A model generated the notes under the pieces. That model was given only the letters and a program-made list of their open reading frames with translations. It did not search any database and was not told the origin of the DNA. A program made the position numbers and the translations under genes. Shown here piece by piece: positions 10,548 through 21,893 of a stretch of DNA of 64,000 nt (its first letter is position 1; each line of letters begins with the position of its first letter). Location: the NCBI GenBank assembly GCA_015832175.1, contig WJXW01000003.1:1302001-1366000 (forward strand), in the 5' to 3' direction. This DNA comes from Paraphaeosphaeria minitans. Taxonomy: Eukaryota; Ascomycota; Dothideomycetes; Pleosporales; Didymosphaeriaceae.

Positions 10548-13500
10548 ATGGCGCTCCTGGAGTTCCACGAGCTCCGCCGCGGCAAATACGATAGACTCGA
10601 CGCCGCCGTCGACGATGAGTCCCCCTCGCGCCTGTCCTTCGCTTCCGACGCCTCCTCCTTCGAAGACCTCGAAGAATACGACCCGCTAAACTACGATGCG
10701 GGCACCCTCAAGCGCAAGAAGAGCACTGGCGACCTGCGCACGCGCAAGCCCTCGTTCAAGAAAGAAGCCGAGGGCTTTGCGCTCAGGTCGAAGCCCGGCA
10801 GGAGCTGTGGGATACGGCAGTGGTGCTGCTGGCTCCTGATTTTCGTGACATCGGTTATTCTGCTGTTCACTGCCGGGGGCCTGTGGGCGTATAGGAGGAC
10901 GTTGGTGAAAGGTGGCGTGAGTCCGCCATGGTACCCCACGCCCAAGGGAGGCGCCGATGCCGCGTGGGACGAGAGCTACAAGAAGGCGGCGGACATGGTG
11001 CGGCAGATGACGCTTGTGGAGAAGGTCAACATCACGACGGGCGTGGGGTGGAGCATGGGCATGTGCGTGGGTAATACGGGGCCAGTGCAGCGGCTGAAGT
11101 TCCCCTCGCTGTGCCTCCAGGATGGCCCGCTTGGGATACGGTTCGCGGATAACATCACGGCGTTTCCCGCAGGGGTCACAGTGGGCGCGACGTGGAACAA
11201 GGAGCTGATGTACCTGAGAGGCAAGGCACATGGAGAAGAGGCGCGTTTGAAGGGTGTCAACGTGTTGCTTGGGCCCGCCATGGGGCCTCTAGGGCGAATG
11301 CCAGCGGGCGGGCGCAACTGGGAAGGATTCGGATCAGATCCCGTACTACAGGGCATTGCAGCCGCACAGACAATCAAGGGCATCCAGGACGCGGGCGTCA
11401 TAGCTACGGCGAAACATTTCCTCCTCAACGAGCAGGAGCACTTCCGCCAGGCGTGGGAATGGGGTCTTCCAAATGCTATCTCGAGTAACATCGACGATCG
11501 GGCGTTGCACGAGATCTATGCGTGGCCATTCGCGGAGTCTGTCAAGGCCGGCGTAGGCTCTGTCATGTGCTCTTACAACCAGGTCAGTAACAATCGGCAA
11601 GACTTCAAATGTTATACTGATTCATAACAGGTCAACAACAGCTACGCCTGCCAGAACAGCAAACTTATGAACGGTATTCTCAAGGACGAGCTTGGCTTCC
11701 AAGGCTTCGTCCAGAGTGACTGGCTTGCGCAGCGATCCGGTGTTGCGTCCGCCCTTGCTGGCTTAGACATGTCCATGCCTGGCGACGGCCTCAAGTGGGC
11801 CGATGGCGACAGCTTGTGGGGTGTCCAGCTCACGAAGGCCGTTCTGAACGGAAGCGTACCCATCGATCGTGTGGATGACATGGTTACCCGCATAGTTGCG
11901 GCGTGGTACCAAGTCGGCCAGGACAAGTGGTCCGAAGACGGTCCCAACTTCTCGTCTTGGACGAATGATGAGATTGGTAAGATCTACGAAGGAAGTCCCT
12001 CGGATGACACCATGGGTGTCGTTAACAAGTTCATCAACGCTCAGGGAGAAGACGAAGATTATCATGGGAACCTCGTTCGAAAGGTCGCTGCAGAGGGCAC
12101 AGTGCTTCTCAAGAATGAGGGCCATCTGCTACCCCTGAGCCGCGATGGGCGGCAAGAGCACGAGAAAAAAACCGATAAGTACCGGGTAGGTATCTTTGGT
12201 GAGGATGCGCGTCTCAGCCGCGATGGTATCAACAACTGCCCTGATCAAAGCTGTAACGATGGCACGCTGGCTTCTGGCTGGGGCAGTGGTGCTGTCGATT
12301 ATCCATACCTTGTCGATCCTCTCTCAGCGTTGCGCAAGGCGTTCAACAACGAGTCTGTGTATGTCACAGACTGGCTCGAGAACACGCTGCCGAAAGAGAA
12401 GGAGATTGTTGAAGATCAAGATCTCTGCATTGTGTTTGCTAACTCTCACGGAGGAGAGGGATACTTGAAGTGGTCAGGTAAGCTTAGCACCTAGACGCGG
12501 CTCCAGCAGTGACCGGTTCCTCTCTGACACGCAATAGATGTTCGTGGTGACCGCAATGACCTCAATCTCCAAAGGGGCGGCGACAAACTCATCCAGGACG
12601 TTGCCAAAGACTGCGGAAAGGGCAAAGGAAACGTCATCGTAGTCATCCATGCCGTCGGCCCTGTCATCATGGAAAACTTCATAGCCCTCCCCTCGGTCAA
12701 AGCCGTCCTCCTCGCCAACCTTCCGGGCCAAGAATCTGGCAACGCCCTCGCCGACGTCCTCTTTGGCGACGTAAACCCCTCCGGTCGCCTCCCTTACACC
12801 ATCGCCAAGAAAGAAGAAGATTACGGCCCCGGCAGCAGAATCAAGTACCTGCCTAACCCCGTAGAGGGCCTTACCCCCCAGCAGAACTTCTCGGAGGGCT
12901 TGTATATTGACTACCGACATTTTGACAAGTACGACATCGCGCCCCGCTACGAATTCGGGTATGGCCTGTCCTACACCACGTTCCACCTCTCCTCGCTCAT
13001 CATCTCCGGCCACGGCGGGAGATCGCCCTTCCCGGCCCCACGTCCAGACCCGACCATCGGACCACCTACATACCCGACCAACCTGCCAGACCCCAGCGCC
13101 GCACTCTTCCCACCCGGATTCCACAAGATCGAAAAGTACATCTACCCGTACATCTCCTCGGCCTCCTCCATGCAGAAATCGAACCCCGCGACTTTGGCAA
13201 ACCAGCTGCAATCCCCGCTCTCCCCAGCGGGTGGCGGCCCCGGCGGCAATCCAGATCTCTACAGCACGCTCTTCACCGTGTCCTGCGTCCTCACCAACAT
13301 CGGCACGCTCCCCGGGTCCGCGGTCGTACAGCTGTACCTCTCCTTCCCCACCGACTCTACCCATCCCGAGACGGGCGAGAAAGTGGAATTCCCTGTCCAC
13401 GTGCTTCGCGGCTTTGAGAAAGTCTCGGTGGATGTGGAGCAGGAGGGGGTGGTCAAGGGGATCAAGGGGAGCACGCATGGCGGGAAGGGCGGGAACAGAG

Positions 13501-13640
13501 TGAAAGTGGAGTTTGAGGTGACGAGGAAGGACGTCAGTTATTGGGATGTGGGGAGCCAGAATTGGAGGGTTCCGGAGGGGACGTTTGGGGTGAGCGTGGG
13601 GTGGAGCAGTCGGGATTTGCCACTGAAGGGGACGTGGTAG
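10548..13640 (+). CDS. bglE: Membrane-anchored GH3 beta-glucosidase (bglE type), 3 exons
   Basis: Exons 10548-11582, 11631-12477 and 12538-13640 join in frame into a 994-residue protein with a TAG stop. It would hydrolyse terminal non-reducing beta-D-glucosyl residues (cellobiose, beta-glucan oligomers). Residues 1-91 are a polar, basic N-terminal tail. Residues about 92-114 ([20 protein letters not shown]) form one membrane span without a signal peptidase site, predicting a type II protein with its catalytic part outside, like the Aspergillus BglE group. The GH3 N-domain shows QDGPLGIR (191-198), [11 protein letters not shown] and the substrate-binding KH (289-290). The catalytic nucleophile is Asp375 in QSDW. 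The C-domain holds the likely acid/base Glu621 in HGGEGY, and a fibronectin type III-like domain ends the protein after a Pro/Gly-rich linker. The introns are GT-AG with CTGAT/CTGAC branch sites. There are no RIP-type breaks; this is the only gene here that looks functional. Confidence 0.92.
11583..11630 (+). other. Intron 1 of the beta-glucosidase gene
   Basis: A 48-bp GTCAGT...ACAG intron, phase 0. A branch-like ACTGATT lies about 15 bp before the acceptor. Removing it joins CSYNQ to VNNSYACQN, the conserved GH3 sequence. Confidence 0.9.
12478..12537 (+). other. Intron 2 of the beta-glucosidase gene
   Basis: A 60-bp GTAAGC...ATAG intron, phase 1. A CTGAC branch-like site lies about 13 bp before the acceptor. 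Removing it joins YLKWS to DVRGDRNDL and avoids an in-frame TAG at 12492. Confidence 0.9.
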
Positions 13641-14225
13641 AGCGGGTAGGGCTTGGGGTTGCTTGGACCTGGCTAGATACCGTGGGTGTGGTCAAGCGAT
13701 GGATGGGATGTGGCATTGAGGGTGCTTTGGCGTCTGGGTCAACGTGGTTGCGGGGGACTAGGGGCGTATACCATTGCTTCTTCCGTGTTTTCTTTTGTTG
13801 ATGGTGGCAGGGGGCTCGGGACTTGGATACATGTACAATAAATTTGGTTCGGAGACTGTGACGTCAAAATCGTAAAGCTCCTGGGCGCAGTCAGCGATGT
13901 TCGCCTTTGACGTCCGCGCGACACGGGGGAATTTGCATGTGGAGGGTGTGAGACCGTTGGACGTGTATAGAGGTGATGCAGGGAGATGGGATGAATTAAG
14001 CGCTGAGAAGAGATGCTGTTAGATTCCCACGAGGTGGGGATGCGTGACGGGCGGTGGTCGTGCATGTGCCTGGACAAAGGGGAGAGGTATGAATATGCCA
14101 AGGATTGGGTAACCGGCAGTTTGACGTCGTGATACCGTAGTGTTTTTCAAGCAACGGATAACTAGGGTCTGCATGAGACCAGCCGCCTAAGGTAAAGCGC
14201 GCCAACTCTTTGAACGTCAAACATC
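13641..14225. other. 3' flank of the beta-glucosidase gene, no clear gene
   Basis: GC-rich intergenic DNA. A minus-strand frame at 13996-14220 (starting MTFKELARFTLGGW) has no recognisable domain and could be a truncated gene start at the isochore border. Other frames here look like chance. Confidence 0.5.
13837..13842 (+). terminator. Probable polyadenylation signal of the beta-glucosidase gene
   Basis: AATAAA lies about 195 bp after the stop codon, followed by a T-rich/GT stretch. It is the only canonical hexamer in the GC-rich 3' flank. Confidence 0.55.
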
Positions 14226-14523
14226 TTGACTTTTCTTTCAGTGCCTATAACTTAACAAGCACACTACAAGCGTTACAAAGAATTAACAAAGCCTTTACAA
14301 AGCATAGATAGATAATAGCTTTACGATTAGTTTTGTAAAATAAATGCTTAGGAAATATAATATAATACTAATCTATATAAACTTAATTATTTATTAGTGT
14401 ATAATAAGTAACTTACTTAGATATATATTAATAATAGTTATTAATAGTGTTAGTCCTTATTAAGTATAGTTACTATAGCGCTAGTAGCTTTTTATATCTA
14501 GTATAGCGTTCTGTGGCTAGTAT
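14226..14523. other. AT-rich DNA after the island border, unassigned
   Basis: Composition switches from GC-rich to AT-rich within about 30 bp near 14225. No gene, LTR terminus or repeat match was seen. Confidence 0.5.
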
Positions 14524-15155
14524 TGTTATGGGCTATGCCCTAGTAGATATTCTTTATTTATATACTTTAACCTTAGGCCTATTAGATTCTTTAGATCTAA
14601 TCTTCTAGCCCTAAATATATAAGTTTAGTGCTAGAATTTTAACTTCTACTCTTTATAAATTTTAAAAAGTATTATTTTTAGTAATTTAGCTTATTAAGCA
14701 TCTAGCCTATTATATTAAATTTGTCACTTCTTTCTACTATAGGGTAAGACGTCTTTATTACCTACTTATGTTACTAAGGAACACCTATAAACTATAAATC
14801 TAAGACTAGAAGCGTATACTAAAACTCCTTATCTAAGTATAAATAAGTATATAATAAGTGTATTACTTATAGTAAAACATGCAATGGAATGTTATAGGCT
14901 ATACCCTAGTATATATCCTCGTTCTGCACGCTTTAACCTGAGGCCTATTAGGTCCTTTAGATCTAATCTTCTAATCCTAGATATATAAGTTTAGTAGCAG
15001 AAGCTTAACTTCTACTCTTTATAAAGTTATAAAAGTATTATCTTTAGTAATTTGGCTTATTAAGTATTAAGCCTATTACATTAAATTTGTTACTTTTTCC
15101 TACTATAGGGTAGAATGTCTTTATTACCTACTAACGTTACTAAGCAACACCTATC
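14524..15155. repeat. Direct repeat with 366-bp period (candidate TRIM or tandem solo LTRs)
   Basis: Two copies of a roughly 265-bp unit start at 14524 and 14890. Each begins TGTTAT(G/A)GGCTAT followed by RCCCTAG and reaches ...AACACCTAT. They are separated by about 100 bp of unique sequence. The TG start and spacing fit the two LTRs of a miniature LTR element, or a tandem duplication. The second copy is cut by element B3. The units differ largely by transitions. No coding capacity. Confidence 0.5.
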
Positions 15156-15369
15156 ATAAGGTCTGGTTATAGGTAATAGTACTTACTTCACACTAGGAAG
15201 AATAGTAAAAGGATAACTTAGTAGTATTAATAGAATAATACTTGTCTTATATAGAGTTAGGGCGTAGTGTAGGTTTTACGTAGCTAGTTTACTTAGCGCA
15301 CAGATCCTCTATAAGTTCTTAGCGCTAGATACTATAACACTATAATAATATTGTAATCTACCTATTATA
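15156..15369 (-). repeat. 3' LTR of B3
   Basis: 214 bp, collinear with 21422-21635. The terminus at 15369 reads TTATA where the other LTR has TTACA. The outer boundary is certain only to about 5 bp. Confidence 0.75.
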
Positions 15370-15600
15370 GAACCTTCCCCTCTAGCTGCAGTCCTCTGTA
15401 GCATACTATAGCCTTAATAAAAACTTTACCCTATAGGAAAGACAAAGAGTGTTTATAGGAGTATATATTATATACGCGATAATAGCGCGTTGCGAGTAAA
15501 TAGTGCGCGTTATAAACACATTATATATATTATTTATTATAAGGCTCCTACTTTTTCTATTTGCTGTAGCCTTTTTCAATGTAGGGTAGTAGGGCTATAT

Positions 15601-16392
15601 AGTTTTAATATTATTTTAATCTTTATATGCTCTCTACCTATATAATATATAACTTCTATATTCTAAGCATAGACGAAGCGCTTAACCTTTAAATAACCTT
15701 CTTAATTATTGAAGATACTATACTACCTAGTACCTAAGTATATTAAGAAGTCTAACCTACGTAGTGCTACTGCCTTCGCGTTTAGTAGAGATACTAAGCG
15801 CGTAGACTATAATATAGTACTTATAACTTATATACGCTACGTGTAAAACTTAGTAAAGTTTCCTAAGAACTATATAAAAAATAAAAATAAGCGCTATAAC
15901 TATTATATTAAGGGTAATTACAGAGGCTATAACTTAGTATATCTAGAGTTACGCGCTATATATACGCTTTAGCTAATACTTATAAGTGCTAAAGGCGATA
16001 AGTAGGCGTCTTAATTACCTATACGCCCTTTGTGACTACTACTATATTATAGTTATAGAGACTCTAGGTAGGTAGCGTAAGATAGATAAATATATAAAGG
16101 TAGTAGGCTTAAAGCTAGCTTATTACTAAAAGTAATTTAACTTAGAGCTAGCCAACTACTAGTGTATTATAGCTTGTGTTAGTACACCTATAGGTGTAGT
16201 AACTTAGGTACCTACTACTAGCCCTTAGTATCTAGGCTTAATTCTAGTAAAGTAGTGTTAGATTACTAGTGCTCTTAAGGTAGTTATTCCCTTTATATAG
16301 TAGATAGTAAGTTTGCACCTTTTCTACACTTAAAACGTATACTAATAGCTTACTCTAGATTAATCTAGCGTCTACTTCTCACTATAATAAGG
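15601..16392 (+). pseudogene. Antisense ORF remnant in the 3' region of B3
   Basis: Between the integrase end and the 3' LTR, on the strand opposite to gag-pol, one frame stays protein-like from about 15601 to a TGA at 16033. It reads for example LVPKYIKKSNLRSATAFAF and later NKRYNYYIKGNYRGYN; its earlier stops are TAG/TAA only. The Tyr-rich patch would be Cys-x2-Cys-x7-Cys if TAT/TAC came from TGT/TGC by RIP. After 16033 a second frame (DYYYIIVIETLGR...) continues to about 16390, suggesting a frameshift or intron. I know no function. TGA is rare in RIP-treated DNA anyway, so the lack of TGA is only weak support. Confidence 0.45.
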
Positions 16393-16899
16393 GCGACTTA
16401 AATAATAGTAATAAAAAGAGTAGGGAGGAGGTTACTACTAGAGGTATAGTAGGTAAGAATAGTAAGAATAGTAAGAATTATAAGAATAATAAGTAGGGGG
16501 AGCGTAGGCAGTACGTAGTTTAGTTAGATCGCTTCTTAGAAGCTAGCCTATGGGCCTTAGATAGATACCCTTAATAAGCTATAGTGCTCTATAATAATAT
16601 ATATTATATTTATATACGTAGCTCTTTTCCCTTTAAAGGTTTAAACTAAGTTATTTATATCTTTAAACTCTAACTCTAAAATCTAGGTATTCTAAGTCTT
16701 ATTATAGCCTTTCTAGTAAGGTAGGTATTACTTTTACCCCTTTCTTATTTACTTAGCTAGGATTTCTTCCACTTCCTAAGCTTCTCCACCTTTAGGTATA
16801 ACCTCTAGTAGTTAGGTGTTAATGTCTTCTACTCCTAGCCTTAGTTTCTATTATTTAAGAAGGGAAATGTAAAATATATTATAAATATAATAGTATAGT

Positions 16900-19800
16900 A
16901 AGAGGAGTAGGTAGTATACCTACGTTCTAACTACGTCCTGCACTTAGAAGGGCCTAATAAATTTTTCTAATACCTTTTTACTTAGTTATTAAGGCATATG
17001 TATATTCTTTATACTAAGTAGGACTAAGTCGGCTTTTTAGAATAACTCTTATTTATACTTCTTATAATATATAAGCTCTAATACTCTTATACTAAACGTA
17101 GGTACTCTATAAGTAATGTGTATACGCTATATATGCGTTTTACTCTCTTAACTATATCTAGTAGCTCCCCCTCTAGCCTACTATCTATAGAAGGCGTAGT
17201 AAGGATAGGGTGCTTACTATATATAGTATAGAAAGGCGTTGTTTTTATTAAATTATAGATACAGTTATTATATACAAATTAAACTATTAGAAGCAGTTTA
17301 ACCTGATTTATTTATAGGGGTATAATAAATATATAAAGGTATTATTTAAGCGTCTAGTTCTAGCGCTCTGTTTACCTATTTATTTAAGGGTGGAAAGCAG
17401 TGCTAAGCCTACACTTTACCTATAGTTAGTAGTATATTTCTGCCCAAAAAGTAGAGGTAAAGATAGAGTCTCTATTTAATGTAATACCTTTCAAAATACC
17501 AAACTTTAAAATAACCTCTTAGAAGTAGGCTTCTACAAATTCCTTTATATCCTATGTTTTCTATATAGAGATATAGATAGCTATTTTAAAAAAGTATTAT
17601 ATAATTACAAAACTTATATTAAAAGCGCAGCTGCCTTAATCCTTCGCTAGTAGGAATCTAGTTATAAAGTCTAGTAAGACCTTAAAAATATTCTTTAGCG
17701 TTAGAAAAGGTAATAGCTAGCTATACTTACTATACCCTAGAGCTTTACTTCTTTAGTAAATAGTATAAGTCCTTATATACTTCTAAACATCTTAATTTAT
17801 AAGAGACTAATAGTAGGTCCTTTTAATAGTCTTAAGCGTTCTATATACGCTAAAGTAGCCTACTATATACGTGTTATAGTGCTGGAACAAAATCTCTTAC
17901 CTAATTACTAGTTTATCTAGGATGTATAATCTAGTATTATACCTTAGGACTTCTATTTTATTAAGGCGCTATACTTACGCCTTACTACTACTTTAAATAC
18001 TTTTTTTATATTTTAAGCTAGTGATACATTTAATAGTAAAGGCGTCCCTTTAATAAAGCTACTAAACTTTAGCAATAAGATTAGACTTTTTTATTATAAG
18101 TTTACTACTAACTAATACTCTAGCTAGCGAGCGTAGTACGTATAGCGTACACACTATGGCACTAGTAGTAGGGATCCTTACAGTTTTATAAATATTAGTA
18201 ATATACGTTTTATATACGCCTAATAAGGTTGGCTTATTTATAGAACTACTTACTCTACTATGCTTAGTCCTCTATAGTATTTTATTCTATAAGGTAGGCA
18301 ATAAATAGGTTAGTAATAGGTTTTCCTATATATAATCTACCCTTCTTAATAGTCCATTTACTAGGTTTGTTTTCCCTAGGCAGTGTTTTACTTTAAAATT
18401 AAAAGCTACTAGATATATTACCTATTATATTTATTATAGGTTTAGCTTCTATATAGCGCGTATACCGCGTAGGTTATTATAGTTACTTAGCCCTTAAATT
18501 ATATGCTGTGTGCTATCTAGATAATGTCTCTATTACTTAAAGTAGTAGATAATAGTAAGGAGCTTAAGATTATATACCTTATAATTTAGCTTTATAGCTT
18601 AAAGGTTCCTTAACAAAAAAGTAACTAGGTGCTACTTCTAATCCTTAAATAGCTATAAAAGAATACTATATATTATAAAAGTAGATAGGTTAGTTTCTAA
18701 TTAGATTAGTAGTATAGGGTTAAAGTAGTGTAGGATAAGCGCACGTAAAAAGCGCGTTGTAAGCATTTTAAAAGTATTATTAGCCTTTACTAACTATTAG
18801 AACACTTAGTTCTTTTTAAGTAGATCTAAGAGAGGAGCGGTCTCTTACGTATATACCTTAATAAATCGCCTATAAAAGTTTATAAAGCCTAGAAATAACT
18901 AGAGCTCTTAGATACTAGTTAGCTACAACTATTCTATAATAGTTACTATACGCGTAGGATTAGCGCGGATTCCTTACGTAGTTATAATAAAACTAAGGAA
19001 GTAGACCTTGCCTAAGGCAAATATACACTTAGTTAAATTAATAAAAAGTTTGCCTTACGCAGTAATTTAAGTATAGCGTAAATAGCGCGCTAATAAAGCG
19101 TAACATCCTTATTATAGGTATAGATAAGTATATTATCTAGATATATAATATATATATAATCTAGGTATAGTGCTAGTGTCTTATTGATATATGCCTAGAA
19201 GCTTATAGGGGTATTAGTTAAGCTAAATAGTATTACTAGGTATTTAAAGTGGCTATAGTAAGTTTAGAATATAGTTTTCTACTTATCTCCTACATAGATC
19301 TAAATTCTATAGTAGGCGTTATAAAGATTAAGGATTATATAGTACTATATATCTAACAGCTAGTTAAGTGTCTCTCTAACTAAGGGTAGTAAGTAATAAT
19401 CCTTAATAATAATTTTGTTAAGGCCCTAATAATTTATGTAAAGCTATAGTGTGCTATCTTTCTTAAGGGTAAATAAAATTAGTACTCTAGCTAGACTAGT
19501 ACTGTGCCCAATCTATCCCTTTTTTAAGGCATCTTTTAGATACTTCTAACGTACCTTAAGTTCCCGCTCTAAGAGATTATAGAGTAGTCTATAAGAAGGT
19601 TACTTTTCCTCTATAATAAGAATAGCATAATTAAATTCCTTAAAATTTAGTAGGGTAGACGCTGCTTTTTTATTAAATATATTACTATATTCGCGTAATA
19701 CGTTAGAAATACGTACTATTTACGCTATACGCGCTTTATTAATATATAGTAGGTGTTCTAAGCTTACACTAGTTATTTATAAGACTTTTAGAACAAATAA

Positions 19801-20900
19801 TTCTAAGCTAGTATACTCTATATTATCTTTAAAGTCCCTTATAGTAATAAGCTATATTAAAGCTGTAGTATAGCCCTAGCGCTATATTTATAAGCTATAA
19901 TTAAAGTGGATATTGCCTTCTTATAGAAAGGGGTTACTAAGTAGGAGGGGAATTTCTTTCTTAGTAACACTATAAATAGTAGTTTTTATTTTACGGTCTA
20001 CCCTTATATTATTTATAATACGCACCTAGAGCGTATAGGTAGCGTAGGTGCTCTACCTTTAGCCCCTAATTTATTCTAGTTTAGGAAGCTTAGCCTCTTT
20101 AATAGGCTTTAAGTTTATTTTAATAGCGACAATTTGGCTAATTAGGCTAACATTAGCCTATAGGTTAAGAATTATTTAGAGTTCCCTCTTTAAGCCTATA
20201 TTCCTAGCTATACTACATGTGCGCTTTATACCTACTAAGATATAAATTAGTAGGCGCCTTACTATATCTAGGTTATAGGTAAGGCTTAGCCTTTTCCCGC
20301 ATTGTTTACTTATATAGGAATCTAAAATCTAAATAGGATTACCATCTTTATATTTATTAGTATAGTGGCTAGTTTTATAGTACTTATAGTAGGTAACACT
20401 TTTTTTATTCTAGGTCTTACTATTACCTTTAGATATTTAGTAGTTTAGCGTAGTATTTTTAGATTTCTTTAATACATAACGTAGGCTTAACTTCTATGTT
20501 ATAGGTGCGTAGTATAGGTTTCGCTTAAGCATAGAGCCTAAAGCGATAAGGTCTTCCCTAATTATAGGCACCTAATAGTGGTTAGTAATAGCCTTCTATA
20601 GCTTAGGTTTAAACTTAGATAAGAGGTGCTATACCCCTTACTTTTTAGTATAAAGTGTAAGTTAATTTTTAATAATATTAAGGTAGGTTATAAAGGTGTA
20701 AATAGTTTAGGTGTAAATAGTTTAGTCCTTTTACTATATTAACTAAGTATACCCTATAGCTACTTCTAGGCTGCGATTTACTAGGTATAAAAGTAAGTTA
20801 AGTATATACTATTTAAAGTACTTCTAAGTAAGTATTTCCCCCTTTACTTTAAAGGTGCGCTTATAGTGTGTATACTATAGTTCTTTTAGGTCGCCTATAA
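16900..20900 (-). pseudogene. Pol polyprotein remnant of B3 (protease, RT, RNase H, integrase)
   Basis: The order on the minus strand is RT (about 18.9-19.6 kb, YLDN box 19120-19146), connection/RNase H (about 18.4-18.9 kb) and integrase (about 17.2-18.0 kb). Dozens of in-frame TAG/TAA stops sit at Gln/Trp positions, so no protein can be made. Limits are approximate. Confidence 0.7.
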
Positions 20901-21421
20901 GGTACTATATTATCTAGATAACCTTATTTCTATCCTACACAAATTCCTATAGTTAGAGGCGAAAGGCCACCTTTTAGGAATGGAAGAATTTATAATATTC
21001 CTTAAAATTCTTACCTCTATATTTAATAGGGTTCTTAGGTTAAAGTATACACTTAATGTATATTACTATATACGCTATAAGCGCGTCCCGCATATATATA
21101 TTAGTAGGTAGAATTTTAATATTCTTAGTAGCAGCTACTAGGCTAGTGGTTTAGCTTATACTTTTAAGTTAGGAGATTTTGTCTTTTAAGATATAAAGTT
21201 AATATATAGCGTAAAGCTTATTACACTTCTTTTTAGTAACTAGGATACGCTACTTAAGTGTTAAAGGTAGGCTTAAGTTATCTATTACTAGCTCTCTTTC
21301 TATATATTAGATAAGAGGGTTTTCACTGCCTTTAGGGACTTTAGGTAAAGTCTACCCCCTACTAGTAGGTTATGTAACTCTAGGAGCCATCCTTAGACTA
21401 TTATAGATAAAGTATTATTAT

Positions 21422-21635
21422 ATAAGATCTAGTTATAGGCAATAGTATTTACTTTACACTAGGAAGAATAGTAAAAGGATAACTTAGTAGCATTAATAAA
21501 ATAATACTTATTTTATATAGAGTTAGGGCGTAGTATAGGTTTTATACAGCTAGCTCGCTTAGCGCACAGGCCTTTTATAAGTTCTTAGCGCTAGATACTA
21601 TAATATTATAATAATATTATAATCTACCCGTTACA
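21422..21635 (-). repeat. 5' LTR of B3
   Basis: 214 bp. It matches LTRs at 375-589 and 3284-3499 and starts TGTAAC on the minus strand. Confidence 0.8.
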
Positions 21636-21893
21636 AATATAACCTTTAGAGGGGCATAGAGATAGCGCCTAGGGCATTATAAGACTCCTATATAACAACT
21701 AGAAGTACTAGTGCTAACTTAGCAATTAGGTAGCAATTAGCCCTACTAGAGAAATTACTTATAGAAATAGTAATAAAGCGCGAGCCAAGTTACTACTTAA
21801 AAATTACACACTTAGCCTACTTTAATAGTGATTAAAAGGATTATTACTAGTTTAGAATAGGTTTATAATATAAGTTATTAGAGGATAGAGCCT

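Larger units (their letters stand above)
15156..21635 (-). mobile_element. Gypsy element B3, complete, RIP-degraded
   Basis: A 6.5-kb Ty3/gypsy element on the minus strand with 214-bp LTRs at 15156-15369 (3') and 21422-21635 (5'). Gag is in the upper part (about 20.4-21.2 kb), then pol toward lower coordinates. The RT catalytic box reads I-Y-L-D-N-I-L-I-Y at 19120-19146 (YLDD with RIP G-to-A). The RNase H-proximal LFLGFINFYRRFI block is near 18.85-18.9 kb. Integrase lies at about 17.2-18.0 kb with HYNTYIVGYF, an SIFTSTFW-like block and a degraded HPQTDGQTE equivalent. Between pol and the 3' LTR lies an antisense frame (separate entry). The two flanks do not show a matching 5-bp duplication. 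Confidence 0.8.

Noticed and set aside
12474..13478. A 334-codon open frame antisense to bglE exon 3
   Set aside because: It lies entirely opposite a conserved GH3 domain, and its sequence is Val/Glu/Gly-biased as expected for the complement of a GC-rich coding strand. No domain or upstream signals.
15601..16392. Using the lack of TGA stops as proof of antisense coding
   Set aside because: RIP removes TpG, so TGA is rare in every frame of this DNA. I relied instead on motif spacing, start position and agreement between copies.
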